A stretch of 64,000 nt of DNA from Megaleporinus macrocephalus. Taxonomy: Eukaryota > Chordata > Actinopteri > Characiformes > Anostomidae. The notes beneath the pieces were generated by a model. The model was not told the DNA's origin and searched no databases. It worked only from the letters and a program-made list of their open reading frames with translations. The DNA is taken from assembly GCA_021613375.1 (NCBI GenBank), contig CM038719.1, forward strand, positions 35,318,747 to 35,382,746, in the 5' to 3' direction. Shown one piece after another: positions 23,079 through 35,023 of the stretch; position 1 is the stretch's first letter; each line of letters starts with the position of its first letter. Made by a program: the position numbers and the translations under genes.

Positions 23079-24267
23079 GCCCCGCCCTCTAAAGCCTTTA
23101 TCAGTGCAATTAACTCTAAACCTGACTTTAAATTGTAAATATCAGTCAGATTTGCACAAATCTTTAAAAAAATGTCTTAGTCTGACTTCTGACACTAATA
23201 TAGTTGCACTTACATCAGCATATGAAAGATGTGGTATATGGACAATTTGAATTATTTGTACATAATATTTACAGATGTGAATTTACAGCACAAAAATACA
23301 GTATAAATGCCAAAATATCTGGTAGTGATATCATTTGTACAAACTACAGGGCTATAGCGTTTAGTCTTGTTATCAGCTGCAGGCATTACATTGTACAAAA
23401 ACCACTCTGGTTCAACATGACTTCAAACAATGAAGCATTACTTGCAGTAAATGTTGTGTTTGATGGAAATGAGCTAATCCAACTATAGTTTTTAGGTTTA
23501 AAGGAATGTAAACTGGACAACTTGCTATGGACCACATAACCAACCACTTCAAGTTGTTTTGTGTCACTTATTTAAACATCAAATGATTGTTGCATGTAAT
23601 ACATGATTTCTATGTTTCTGAATTTGTATAGAACCAGACGCTGCTATGATCTGCAGCTTCACAGTAATGACTGTGCATGACTGTCCCATAACTGACAGAC
23701 ACGAGGGAATTATTTATGTACAATATTTAATATTTCTGTGCAAATTCAATCAGTTTTTTCAGTAGATTCAGTAGATTTCTAAAGAAATGGGCCACTTAAG
23801 TAGCTTAGTGAAGAAACAGATGGCTAAAAAAACGTGCTATTAGTATGAAGGTATGGTCATCTTCCCAAATGATTCACATATGTTGACTTCAGTATTATTA
23901 AACAGCATTATTTTTATATCTTATTTATATTCCTAACTAAAACTTTTACTTTAACCTTGAAACAAGTGTAAGGTGCTCTATTCAGTGGCTACTTTTACTG
24001 ACTCTAGTGAGCAGTCCATTCAAGTCATGTGAGTTGTGGCTACAAAACAGAGAAAGAAGAATAATAAAAGGCTGCAAAAAGAAGACATAGAAAAAAATGA
24101 ATATTCCTTTGTTAGGCATTGCTCAAAAAGAAAAGACTAAAAACATGAACTGTTAGAAAAGATTTGTCCTCCATAACCACTCAGTGGCAGTAATGTGAGG
24201 TACATAACTGTTACTCAGAGAAAACTCATTTCAGCAGCTTGTATCCGCGATCTCGTAGTTTCAGTCA

Positions 24268-24531
24268 CTAACCAAAGCTGGTGACCACAGGTGAGAGTAG
24301 GAACATAAACTGACGAGTAAATCGAGACTTCACCAGGACAGACCAGTACAGAACCCACATCACTACAGACGCTACACCAATCCACCTGTCCACCTCACGC
24401 TTCATCCTTCCCTCACTCGTGAACAAGACCCCGAGATCCTTAAACTCCTTCACTTGAGGCAGGAGATCATTGCCAACCTGGAGAGGGCACTCCACCCTTT
24501 TCCAACTGAGGATTTGGAGGTACTGACACAT
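24268..24531 (-). mobile_element. LINE reverse transcriptase tail relic, second copy
   Basis: Reverse-strand frame with EFKDLGVLFTSEGRMKREV and RWIGVAS. It is the duplicate of the relic at 5,973-6,236 and slightly closer to the usual fish consensus in the LGVLF stretch. Confidence 0.75.
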
Positions 24532-24947
24532 ATTTTGGAATATATTATGGTTTTATTGAATTACATTGAAAGTAAACATTTTGATGTGCTCTCCTTGTTT
24601 TTCTTGGTACACTGATGATATTTAGTTGTTGAGACTTCTATGTAGTTTGTGTAGTTTAATGTTTAGAGTTCTTTCTTGAGGCTCAAAATGAGACAATGTG
24701 TATCTGACTTCAGTTTTCAGTAATATTAAATAAAACGGAGGTTATGAAACATAACTGCAGTGCTGAATGTTAGGCATGTCAATGTGTAGATGTAGAATTC
24801 ATTCATTACATACAATTACTGCAGTGCTGTATGAGTTCAAACAGGACATTTACTGCCTGTAGGGTGATCAAATTTTCATAGCTATATGGAAGTCCAAGAT
24901 TGTCATCATTATATGTATTGTATGCTATAAAAGTTCTGATGTGAGTG

Positions 24948-24986
24948 AGTTTTTGTACGTAGCAGCTGATTTCTTACAGCACTGTG
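24948..24986 (-). other. 23-RSS of V10 remnant
   Basis: Perfect CACAGTG, 23-bp spacer and ACAAAAACT. The signal looks fully functional although its V exon is gone. Confidence 0.85.
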
Positions 24987-25025
24987 GTGGATATCGAGCA
25001 CAGTAATACAAGCTGAAGTGAACAT
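24987..25025 (-). pseudogene. IGHV: V10: family A remnant, leader start fused to V end
   Basis: An internal deletion of roughly 400 bp joins the first 16 bases of the leader exon (ATG start at 25,025, reading MFTSA) to the last 23 or so bases of a V exon (TATTACTGTGCTCGATATCC). Leader end, intron, FR1 to FR3 and both splice sites are lost. What remains is octamer (25,093-25,100), ATG, five leader codons, about eight V codons and a perfect RSS. The frame at the junction runs CITVLDIH rather than YYCARYP. It occupies the place of V4 in the duplicated block. Confidence 0.88.
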
Positions 25026-25092
25026 GGTTGTGCTGCATTGATGGAAACTGCTGTAGAGGGAGATGCTGCTGATCTTATAAGAGTAAATGGAG

Positions 25093-25100
25093 ATTTGCAT
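25093..25100 (-). promoter_or_regulatory. Octamer of V10 remnant
   Basis: Perfect octamer at the normal distance from the leader ATG. Confidence 0.8.
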
Positions 25101-25764
25101 ATGAATGAAAAGGGGCTGAATGTCAGGAATAGAGCTGGTTCTCATGTGGGCTGTGCTAGATAACAGAACGTGTTAGTTTATTCTAAAGAAGACTGGAAGA
25201 TAAGTTTCTCTACAGAAACTCTGTAAAGATCTAATGTGAAACATTTGATGATGATTTCAAGAAACAAAGTACAATAAATATCTCTGAAAGTTTTATCATA
25301 TAGAGATCTCTCCTGTATGGTGATGGTTTCTGGCTGCCATGAATATTCAACATTGCCAGATATACTTATGCATTTTATTTATTTAGTTAGTTATTTATTT
25401 AGAGAATATCAAGTTTCACTTTATCATTTCTCTGCAGCTTCTTTGAAACATTAAGCTGAAAGTAATTATAAAGGTTCTGAACCTGAACTGAATGTTTAAC
25501 ATGATAAACTGAACTTTATGTGTAAATAGAAGATGTGCACATGCTGCCCCCTACAGGCTGTAATTTAAACTCTACCTGCTGTTTAGTGGATATGTAAGCA
25601 GAGCTGCTGTAGAGGATGTTACATGTTTGTAACTGTAAAAGTTCTCAGTATCATCAGGTTCAGTATCAGACGCCTCTATCAGAGTCAGTGGGTTATAAAA
25701 ACAAGTGGAAACTAAAATATTAGATTTATTTGTTTAGATGCATAAAACAAACAAGCAATAAAAC

Positions 25765-28700
25765 AAGCGGTTCCGGTGCGCCGCAGAATGGCCGCACTGG
25801 TGAGAGCTCCGGGTAAACTCTACAGCTTTTTGTGTTTTATTGTCCTGTTTCTGAGTGTTTTTGTACGTGTCGCATCTGGGATTATTCAATATGATCGGCA
25901 AACTCTTCTGAACATCCGATCATCACTCAAGACGGACTTTAACACAAACTCACACACGAGCGCGAGCAGCTGCCCCTCCGCGGCTTCGTCGCTCCTTTGT
26001 TTACTAACACGCGCGCGCCGGCGAGGCAGAAAGAAGCGCAAAAGGGGCAAACGCGCCGGTGTGCTGTGCAGGACTAGGAAACGGTGCTTCAACCCTCCGC
26101 TTCCCAGTATTCTGCTCGCAAATGTTCAATCGCTGGAGAACAAAATAGACGAGCTGAACGCGCGGATCAAGTTTCACCGCGACATCGAGAGCTGCTGCGT
26201 TTTAGCGCTCACAGAGACGTGGCTATCCGCCGCTATACCCAACAACGGCATCACACCGGCCGGCTTCTCCATCTACCGGCAGGACAGAACTCTGGACTCT
26301 GGTAAGGGCAGAGGCGGCGGGGTGTGTGTTATGGTGAACTCTCGATGGGGGACAGATATAGCAGTTCTAGCCAGTCACTGCTCTCCAGACATTGAACTCT
26401 TAATGGTCAAAGTTCGACCTTTTTTTCTGCCCAGAGACTTCAGCTCAGTCATCCTCACTACAGTCTACATCCCACCTCAGGCTGATAAGTCACGTGCATT
26501 GGAAGTTCTGTATGAGCTCATCAATAGACATGAGAACACTGATCCAGATGCTGCTTTTATTGTGGTTGGGGATTTTAACAGGGCAAACCTGAAGAAGGTT
26601 CTGCCCAAATACTATCAGCACATTAAATTTCCAACCCGAGGAGAACAGACTCTTGACCACTGCTATACAGCACTTAAGGACTGTTACAAACCCCTCCCCC
26701 GCCCTGCCTTTGGCAAAGCTGATCACACCTCCATTCTTCTCCTGCCTGCTTACAAACAACGACTTAAACAGGAAAAACCAGTTCTCAGATCAGTCTATCA
26801 ATGGAGTGAGGAGGCCATCTTCACACTACAAGACTGCTTTGAATCCACAGACTGGAAGATGTTTCATGATGCAGCTGGCAGTGACATCAACGAATACACT
26901 GACTCCATCACAAGTTACATCAGTAAATGCACTGACGACATTGTGCCAAAAATCAATGTCAGAACATTTCCCAATCAGAAACCCTGGATCAATGCTGAGG
27001 TTCGTGCCAAACTAAGAGCTCGAACCTCTGCCTACAACTCTGGTGATCTGGCTAGCTACAAGAAGGCCAGATATGACCTTCAGAGGACCATCAGGCTAGC
27101 CAAACGGAACTACAGGGACAGAGTTGAATCCAACTTCCTCTGCTCTGATCTCAGACGTATGTGGAGTGGACTGCGCACCATCACTGATTATAAAGGAGAT
27201 ATGAGTCGTGATAGGAGGTCACCCTCCTCACTTGCAGATGAGCTTAATGCACATTATGCTCGCTTTGAGGCAAACAACACCTCCCCTGCCGAAAATCTCC
27301 CAATACATCAGGAGAGATGCACACTGACCATCTCTCTGTCTGAGGTGGTGAAATCCTTCAGGGCAGTTAACCCACGCAAAGCACCAGGTCCTGATGGTGT
27401 ACACAGTCGTGTACTTAAAGCATGTGCCAACCAGCTGGCTGAGGTTTTCACTGACATCTTTAACCTCTCCCTAAGACTGTCAGTGGTTCCTACGTGCTTT
27501 AAAGAAACCATCATTGTTCCAGTTCCCAAGAAACCTTCTGTCACCTGTCTGAATGACTACCGCCCTGTTGCACTGACATCAACAGCTATGAAGTGCTTTG
27601 AGCGGCTGGTCAAAGCTCACATCTGTTCTATGCTTCCTGCCAATATGGACACTCACCAGTTTGCATACCGCTCCAACAGATCCACAGACGACGCCATTGC
27701 ACTAACTGTACACACTGCTCTCTCACACTTGGACAGGAAAGAACACGTATGTGAGAATGCTGTTCATAGATTACAGCTCAGCATTCAACACTATCATCCC
27801 AGCCAAACTCATCCCGAAGCTCAAAGACTTGGGCTTGAACTCTCATCTCTGCAACTGGATACTGGACTTCCTGACGAGCAGACAGCAGGTGGTGAGGGTG
27901 GGTGACAGCATCTCTTCCACTCTGACTCTGAGCACGGGGGCCCCCCCAGGGATGTGTACTCAGCCCCCTCCTGTATTCCCTGTACACTAATGAATGTGTA
28001 GCCAAACACTCCTCCAACCTCATCTTCAAATTCGCTGATGACACTACCATCCTAGGCCTCATCACAGATGGAGATGAAACAGCCTATAGAGACGAGGTCA
28101 GCGCTCTGTCAGAGTGGAGCCACGACAACAATCTCCGTCTAAACATCAGCAAAACGAAGGAGATGATTGTGGACTACAGGAAGCAGCAGAAGGGTGGTCA
28201 CTCTCCCCTTTACATCAACGGGGCTGAAGTGGAGAGAGTCAGCAGTGTTAAGTTCCTCGGCGTTCACCTCTCTGATGACCTCAACTGGTCCCTCCACACT
28301 AACACGATTGTGAGATGTGCCCGTCAGCGTCTCTTCTTCCTGCGCAGGCTCAGGAAGTTTGGACTGCCTCCTGATATCCTCACCAGCTTCTATAGATGCA
28401 CTATAGAGAGCATCCTAACGGGCTGCATCACTGTCTGGTACGGCAGCTGCACTGCCTGCGACCGCAAGGCCCTAAAAGGAGTGGTGAGGACAGCAGAATA
28501 CATCATAGGCAACAAACTACCAGCCTTACAGGACATCTACCAGTCCCGCTGCCTGAGGAAAATCCAGAAGATCAGGTCAGACAGCGGTCACCCAGCACAC
28601 GGCCTGTTCACCATACTGCCATCAGGCAGGAGATTCCGCAGCATCCAGGCCAGAACAACCCGCCTACTGAACAGCTTCTACCCTCAGGCTGTCAGGCTCC

Positions 28701-29110
28701 TGAACAAACTGTGAAGCTGAAAGACCCCAATACCGTTCACTCGACCACTGATACACTATACACTTTATATTATTTATTCTGATATCGCTGCTATGGACAA
28801 TATCACTAAGTCACTTTAATGAATATATCTACTTAGAACCTGCCTATGCAACATTTTTCACAGATGACCCTCCTGTATATCCTATGTATATATCTTGTGT
28901 ATTGTATAGTCCTTTATATATTTCAATATAACTATATGTATATTTTTAGCTTATTTTTACTTTAATATTGTCTATTTATTGTGTGTTTGCACTGTTTTAC
29001 ATTATAATGCTGCCCTGCTGTAGAGTTTATCTGAGTCTCACCCCAAGCATTTCAATGCATGTTATGTCCTGACATGATGTGCAAATGACAAATAAACTTG
29101 AAACTTGAAA
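25765..29110 (+). mobile_element. Non-LTR retrotransposon (LINE), nearly full coding length
   Basis: One element on the plus strand, opposite to the V segments, with endonuclease plus reverse transcriptase and a 3' end with AATAAA (29,091) and a short TTGAAAC-type tail. It is far more GC- and CpG-rich at its 5' end than the surrounding DNA. It lies between V10 and V11. Flanks at 25,600-25,740 continue sequence seen uninterrupted at 34,190-34,330. I could not fix a target-site duplication. The protein layout and tail suggest the L2/CR1 group of LINEs; this clade call is from recall and not certain. No ORF1 is visible, so it may be 5'-truncated. Confidence 0.9.
25788..28714 (+). pseudogene. LINE ORF2: endonuclease and reverse transcriptase, two frameshifts
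   Basis: The frame from ATG 25,788 runs to 27,905. An APE-type endonuclease shows NVQSLENKID, LTETWL, SRWGTD, VYIPPQ, VVGDFNRANL and GKADHTS. Reverse transcriptase blocks follow: RKAPGPDGVHSRVLK, NDYRPVALTS and HQFAYRSNRSTDDAI. Near 27,745-27,749 the frame shifts; the next block, [16 protein letters not shown], is read one base on. At 27,951-27,957 a run of seven C (six expected for [10 protein letters not shown]) shifts it again. The catalytic FADDTT is at 28,031-28,048. The C-terminal part to 28,714 is open, ending AVRLLNKL. Only these two lesions separate it from an open ORF, so the insertion is recent or the indels are sequencing errors. Confidence 0.88.
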
Positions 29111-29233
29111 TGCAAACTATTTCTAGTCAAAATTATTTTTTAATTACAACATATTTATTTTCAGCAGTTTCTAAATGCAATGTTTAAGGTGAAAGAATTT
29201 TAAGCCATAACAGAATGCAAATAATTTCATTAG

Positions 29234-29690
29234 TCAAGTCAGGTTTATTTGTATAGAGTTTTTTCCAACCATGTTGTCACAAAGCAGCTTTACAGAAGTT
29301 TGAAAACATGAATCACAACATGTATCTCCCTGTAAGCAAACAAGAGTTGACAGTGGCAAGGAAACACTCTCTCAAGACTGGAGAAAGAAACCTTGGGAGG
29401 AACCCAGAGGAACCCAGAGGAGACCCATCATCCTCTGGTCAGACAGTATTTACAGTTTATTAAACTAAATTCAAAATAGAACTAAGAGAATCTGAAGGTA
29501 AAAGCTTTAGAAACTGCACAGGTGGTGCATCTGGATGATACAGCAATGCAGTCGAGGGAGTAGCAGATGCAGTCGAATGAAGAGGAGAACTGGTTGTTGC
29601 CAGGTGACGAGGAGGCCCTGATGGTCAGTCCTCCAACAGTATTTGGCAGGACAGGAGGGCGGTCATTATCTCAGAAAGAGTAAAGAAACA
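29234..29690 (+). repeat. Fish interspersed repeat, long copy
   Basis: Begins TCAAGTCAGGTTTATTTGTA, continues through CACAAAGCAGCTTTACAGAA and AAGAAACCTTGGGAGGAACC. This recalls a very common teleost interspersed repeat. Only its first 65 bp recurs at 38.64, 43.87 and 55.53 kb. Confidence 0.65.
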
Positions 29691-29973
29691 AAGTTAGCTC
29701 TGGTTTGGATTAATTACCTGTTGAAACTATTTTTACTAGAACCACACGGTAGAACTGAGAACCGAAAGAGCCTCTAGTTTTAGACGCCTGGAGAATAGAA
29801 GATAAAAATAAAGAAACGTTGTGTAAATGTAAGAGATCCTTCACTTATTACACTTCCACTAAACATAGTCTTTAAATATCAATAACATGTTCATACTAGA
29901 ACTGCATATTCACCTTAGAACCATGTAAGAAACTTAATACAAATCAAGAACCTTTTTAGAACATTTGTATTAA

Positions 29974-30224
29974 TGTAACACTGGGGGAGACTGGAGAGGC
30001 GGATACACACGCAGATGAGGTTTAAGGGGTTTAATAACATCTATAGTGGAGGGGAACTGAACACACAACAAGGAACACCTGGTCACACTAGGAAGATGCA
30101 AACTCAAAACATGTGAGGGGCGGAGACACGGAGCACATGACAGAAAGGTAAACAAAGACCACATGGCCTTGAGAGGACAACGTAAACAATGACAGACAGG
30201 CTCGTAACAGGGCAGGACGTGACA
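29974..30224 (-). mobile_element. Solo LTR-like unit
   Basis: On the minus strand the unit starts TGTCACGTCC and ends CAGTGTTACA, giving TG...CA ends with short imperfect inverted termini (TGTCAC/GTTACA). It has TATTAAACCCC-like sequence before a GTATCCGCC stretch, like fish Gypsy-type LTRs. It interrupts sequence that is continuous near 34,530-34,570. No internal retroelement genes are present. A clear target duplication was not found. Confidence 0.55.
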
Positions 30225-30859
30225 ATGAAGTGTACATAGTGGATTATATCAGAAAACAGTTCAATACATGGTTGTGTGGAAGAGAAAGCCAAGGAGGAGA
30301 AGAAGTCCATGCAAGGTGAAAGGACATGGAGAACCTTCTGGAGGAGATGTCTTTGTCTGTGTTAGAGCTCCAGGTCAGAAGACTCCAGAGCTCAGAATGA
30401 AAGGCCTGTTTGAGAAAAATCAATAAACATCCATAAAGAATCCATTTACTGTGTCTTGATTATTTTACTTAAAATATAATAAAAGAAAAGAAAGTAGATA
30501 TAAAGTAAAATATCTGAAGAATCTTAAAATGTATCCATAAGAGAACAATCAATAATGAAGAGATAAACAGTAATAATACAGTAAGTACAGTAAATAGGAT
30601 TGTTTAATCATTTGAACCCACCTAGTCAGATCCAGCAATAGAGATTTTCAAATATTCTTAATTTTATTTGCTAATAAACTCACACTGAATTTGCAGACTC
30701 CAGTTAAAAATGTGTCTAAAAGTATTGAATAGTCATCACACATGATCTAAAATAACTACATTTATGAAAATATGAGGGTAAAATAAAACAAAACAAGCAG
30801 CAGGTATTTATTTTACTCGTGCATACAGTACAATGTAGTGTTGGAGGCAAATGTGAGCA

Positions 30860-30898
30860 TGTTTTTGTCAGTGCTGTCTGCATATATGGATCACTGTG
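30860..30898 (-). other. 23-RSS of V11
   Basis: Consensus CACAGTG, 23-bp spacer, nonamer ACAAAAACA. The spacer is unrelated to those of family A. Confidence 0.9.
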
Positions 30899-31369
30899 AT
30901 CTCCTGGCACAGTAATACACAGCTGTGTCCTCAGGCTGCATGTTCTGCCCTTGTAGAGTCACTGTGCTGCTGGAGCCGTCTTTAGAAATACTGAACTTGC
31001 TTTTCAGAGAATCTTTTTGGGTGATGCTCCCACCACCCCAGATGTGGTTTATCCACTCCAGAGTTTTCCCTGCAGGCTGTCGAATCCAACCTGTCGCGTA
31101 GTTGTCATCAGTAACTGAATATCCAGATACTTTACAGATGATGGTCAGAGACTCTCCCGGCTTTATAACCACTGAACTCGGCTGAGTTAGTCCAATATCA
31201 CATTTTACACCTGAAACAGAGAAAAACAGTCTCACTCACGTGTAGTAACAAATGTATGAAGTTAATATAGTAAGTGTGTAGTTTTTATCAGTAATAGTTT
31301 CTGTTTCAGTCTATTAAGAGACTCACAGGTTGCTGCTGCGGTCAGCATTAGCAGAAATGTGTAGAACAT
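30899..31369 (-). CDS. IGHV: V11: IGHV segment, family C, intact
   Basis: Leader exon 31327-31369 encodes MFYTFLLMLTAAAT, donor GTGAGT. V exon 30899-31210 continues CVKC, then FR1 DIGLTQPSSVVIKPGES, ICKVSG, CDR1 GYSVTDDNYA, FR2 TGWIRQPAGKTLEWIN, CDR2 IWGGGSI, FR3 [27 protein letters not shown]. The frame is open and both cysteines and the tryptophan are present. A TATA-like TTTATTTATA is near 31,426-31,435. I found no perfect octamer upstream. Its relative V20 has a different 3' end and RSS. Confidence 0.92.
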
Positions 31370-31439
31370 GGCTGTGTGTTGAAGATGCTGTCCTGATCTG
31401 CAGTGGAGTGAAAAGAAGAAGCTGCTTTATTTATACAGA

Positions 31440-32210
31440 CAGGAGGACTTTAAGAAGTCACTTTACATACAATACAGACCGTCACCATAGAAACCACCAT
31501 CAGTACTGAGTTGCCATCAGTGGTGAAGCTTGTACTGACTGTTATATGTAGTACAGCTGCTCATAACACTGACCAGCAAATCAGATCCTGATCTTAATGC
31601 AGTAAATGAATAGAATGTGACTTTGTTTTATCTGTTTTTCAGTGATGTGCACATCCAGTCATTTCTGCTATGGACTTTGCAGCAGCATCAGAATGGATAA
31701 GCCTTTGGTTCCAGAAGCAGCCTCAGTCTGAAGGATATAATGAAGCTCTAATGCAGTAAAATGAGGTGCTTGAAGAAACGAAGCATGTTTAAATGGTTGT
31801 TAGTGTACTTGCATGGCTCTAGCAAATAAAAACACATTACATGCAGACCATCTGATAAAACATTTGCAGTTTGTAATAGATATTAATATTTATTTTACTC
31901 CAAATAGAGCTAACTGAAATGTTCTGGTCTGGCTACTGTGTATAATCACAGATATCTAAGACCTCCAGAAGACTTTATCTGTCTGGGCTGGTCCCACACA
32001 TTATAAATATATGGTTAAAACATGATTGGTTCATTTTACAGTCACGTTCTTATTATGTGACATGTGGGGTCTTCAGTTTAGCTTCTGAAGTCCTAACATG
32101 GTGAGAGTTCTCCACACTTAACCACAATTACTGATATACTGAAATAATTCAAATAAACTTTTTAGGTTGACAATGTCTCAAATACAGTCTTTGAGGATCC
32201 AGTACAACTT
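31440..32210. other. V11 upstream flank, no gene seen
   Basis: Closely paralogous to 52,090-52,850 upstream of V20. No coding frame with recognisable features. Confidence 0.6.
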
Positions 32211-32212
32211 CA

Positions 32213-32780
32213 TACAGTACTGTGTAAAAGTCAGTATGTTTCATTTATTCTATTGTAAGAAAAACTGAATATAAAGGTAATGAACACATTCAAAACAAAG
32301 AATGACGGAGAACTTGACACCGTACATGGTAGTCACCAAAACTGTTCTCGTCAAATTATTAGTACTAGCTTAGTAATAGCTTTCATCTTTGAGAAAGAGG
32401 AGATCATCTAGCTCCATTCCTGCCTCAGATCTGAAACATCCACAGAAGTTTCTGTCCATACTTCTGCTGTAAGAAGACACCTCAATGCTATGGGTCTGAA
32501 AGGAAGTGTAGCTGTTTAAGAAGCTCCTTACTGAGATGAGGAGACACAGACACGTCAAACAAAGAAGCTTCTGCTGTTCTCAGAACAATGGACTGACCAC
32601 CCCAAAGTCCAGACCTCAACATCACTGAAGGTGTTTAGGATTACTTGGATCTTGAGAAGCAATAATGCAACCAGCTCTAAGACTGAATTTTGGAGGTGTG
32701 GTCTCAGTGGACTGCTAAAAGAATGGAAATTGCAGTAATGATAAATAATGGACACACTCTATAATAAAAAAACATAAAAT
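32213..32780 (+). mobile_element. Tc1-like element relic
   Basis: Begins CAGTACTGTGTAAAAGTCAG, like the terminal repeat of fish Tc1-type elements. It contains a decayed transposase part that reads in shifting frames as SEQWTDHPKVQTS and WILRSNN, equivalent to a WPPQSPDLNxIE...WDYLD stretch. Copies: 52,850-53,410 on the same strand, and shorter pieces in reverse at 36,520-36,715, 40,845-40,970 and 49,425-49,620. Confidence 0.65.
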
Positions 32781-33316
32781 GATGTCATTGATGTCCAAAG
32801 AGAAACGTATCTCTATTGATTTACATCATTTAAGCCGTTTACATTGTGTGAAAACTTTGGGTCAGTAGAAATGATCACAAATATTATGGAATATATTCTG
32901 GTTTCATTGACTTAGATTGAAAGTACACATGTTGATGCCCTCTCCTTGTTTTTCCTGGGACACTGATTATATTTAGTTGTTGAGTCTTGTATGTAATTTT
33001 CAGTGTAATTTATTTTAGTGCAGTGTTTTCTGAGTTTTTACTTGATGATGAAAATGAGACAATGTGTATCTGATGGCAGTTTTCAGAAAATTATAAAAAT
33101 AAATTGTGATTATGAAACATAACTGCAGTGCTGAATGTTAGCCATGTCAATGTGTAGATGTAGAATTCATTCATTACACACAATTACTGCAGTGCTGTAG
33201 GAGTTCAAACAGGACATTTACTGCCTGTAGGGTGATCAAATTTTCATAGCTATATGGAAGTCCAAGATTGTCATCATTATAACACCTTGTATGCTATGAA
33301 AGTTCTGGTGGGAGTG

Positions 33317-33355
33317 AGTTTTTGTACGTCTCAGCTGATTTCTTACAGCACTGTG
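33317..33355 (-). other. 23-RSS of V12
   Basis: CACAGTG, 23-bp spacer, ACAAAAACT. Confidence 0.88.
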
Positions 33356-33803
33356 ATGCACGTCGTGCACAGTAATACACAGCTGTGTCTTCAGCTTGCA
33401 GATTCTGTCCTTGTAGGGTGATGGTGTTTCTGGAAGTGTCTCGAGAGACAGTGAACTTGCTTTTCAGTGAATCTTTAGCATCTTTGTTCCCATTATGATA
33501 AATAGTGTTGATCCATTCCAGAGCTTTTCCTGCAGGTTGTCGGATACAGGCTGTTCCATAATAACTGCTATCAGTGATAGAAGCTCCAGATACTGTACAG
33601 GTGATGGTTAAAGGCTCTGCTGGTTTGATGACCACTGAGTCTGGCTGGAGGAGCTCAGTAGCACAGAACACATCTGTGAACAGAGAGAAGAACAGCTTTA
33701 TATATTTGAAGTAATAAATCTGATGAAGTCAAATCCAGCTACAGTTGAAACACTCACACGAGGCAGCAGCCAACAGCAGCAGCAGTGAAGCTGAAGTGAA
33801 CAT
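33356..33803 (-). CDS. IGHV: V12: IGHV family A, open frame but FR2 Trp replaced by Cys
   Basis: Leader exon 33758-33803, V exon 33356-33673. The frame is open, with CDR1 GASITDSSYYG, CDR2 IYHNGNK and end CARRA. FR2 reads ACIRQPAGKALEW: the codon at 33,546-33,548 is TGT instead of TGG, so the core tryptophan packed against the Ig disulfide is lost and a third Cys gained. The octamer is at 33,865-33,872. Rearrangement should be possible. The domain is probably unstable, so this may be an ORF-class or nonfunctional segment. Confidence 0.88.
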
Positions 33804-33864
33804 GGTTGTGCTGCATTGATGGAAACTGCTGTAGAGGGAGATGCTGCTGATATTATAAGAGTGA

Positions 33865-33872
33865 ATTTGCAT
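33865..33872 (-). promoter_or_regulatory. Octamer of V12
   Basis: Perfect octamer, about 60 bp upstream of the ATG. Confidence 0.85.
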
Positions 33873-33879
33873 ATGAATG

Positions 33880-35010
33880 AAAAGGGGCTGAGGTGATTCT
33901 CATGTGGGCTGTTCTAGATAAGAGAACATGTTAGTTTTATTCTAAAGGCAACTGGAAGATAATTTATAATCTGTTAAACACAAACTCTGTAAAGATCTAT
34001 TGTGAAACATTTGCTGATCATTTTAAGAAACAGACAGAAATGTTGAATATTCTGAACCTGAACTGAATGTTTAAGATGATAAACTGAACATTATATGTAA
34101 ATAGAAGGTGTGCACATGCTGCCCCCTATAGGCTGAAATAAATAATTAAACTCTACCTGCTGTTTAGTGGATATGTAAGCAGAGCTGCTGTAGAGGATGT
34201 TACATGTTTGTAACTGTAAAAGTTCTCAGGATCATCAGGTTCAGTATCAGACGCCTCTATCAGAGTCAGTGGGTTACAAAAACAAATTGAACATAAAATA
34301 TTAGATTTAGTCAAGTAGATATATTAAACAACAACTATTACAACTATTTTTACTAGAACCACACATTTGAAATAACTATAACAGCCTGTATTTTTAGGAG
34401 GAGAATAGTGGTGAAATATCAGAGACCATCATTTACAATTTTACTCAACAGAGTGTTTAAGTAATAGAAACATGTTAGTCCTAGAACTGCACTTTCACCT
34501 TAGAACCATGTAAGAACGTCATTCAAATCAAGAACCGTTTCAGAGTTTGTTTTAAGTGTGCTTAGAAAAGTAGATTATACCTGAAAAAAGTTGAATACAT
34601 TGTTGTGCAAACATCAGATGCCACCTTTCCTTAAATAAAACTTATTAAGTACAAATTATTATTTTTTTCAGGAGACATTTCTGTGTTGATGTAAGAAGAT
34701 TTACAGGCAGTAAAAAGTTTAATACTGCTTAAAATACAGAGAACTGTTAAAATGTTGTTCATTTTTAATGAATATATTTATTGAATGTAACTTTAAGAAA
34801 CTGTGCAAAGTATGGTATTTCAAGCATGGTTCGCGTACCACTGTACATTCTGTACATTCAAACCAAGAACAATTTTGTAACCTTTATTTTTAAAGAGAGT
34901 ACATAACAGTGGGTTATATTTCTGTATACGCAGTTAAATAGTGTACATTATTTTCTCATTTTACTCTAATTCTGAAACTGCTGCAGTGAAATAATGACTC
35001 TCCTTCATTC
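33880..35010. other. V12-V13 intergenic, no gene seen
   Basis: 33,880-34,390 recurs upstream of V24 (63,490-64,000). The stretch CATGCTGCCCCCTATAGGCT and what follows is a flank type repeated at 25.5, 39.2, 44.4, 56.1 and 63.7 kb. No coding content recognised. Confidence 0.6.
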
Positions 35011-35023
35011 TGACACACTGGAG

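Noticed and set aside
26653..27015. Alternative frames inside the LINE (for example 120 aa)
   Set aside because: Shadow frames of the endonuclease/RT coding region.
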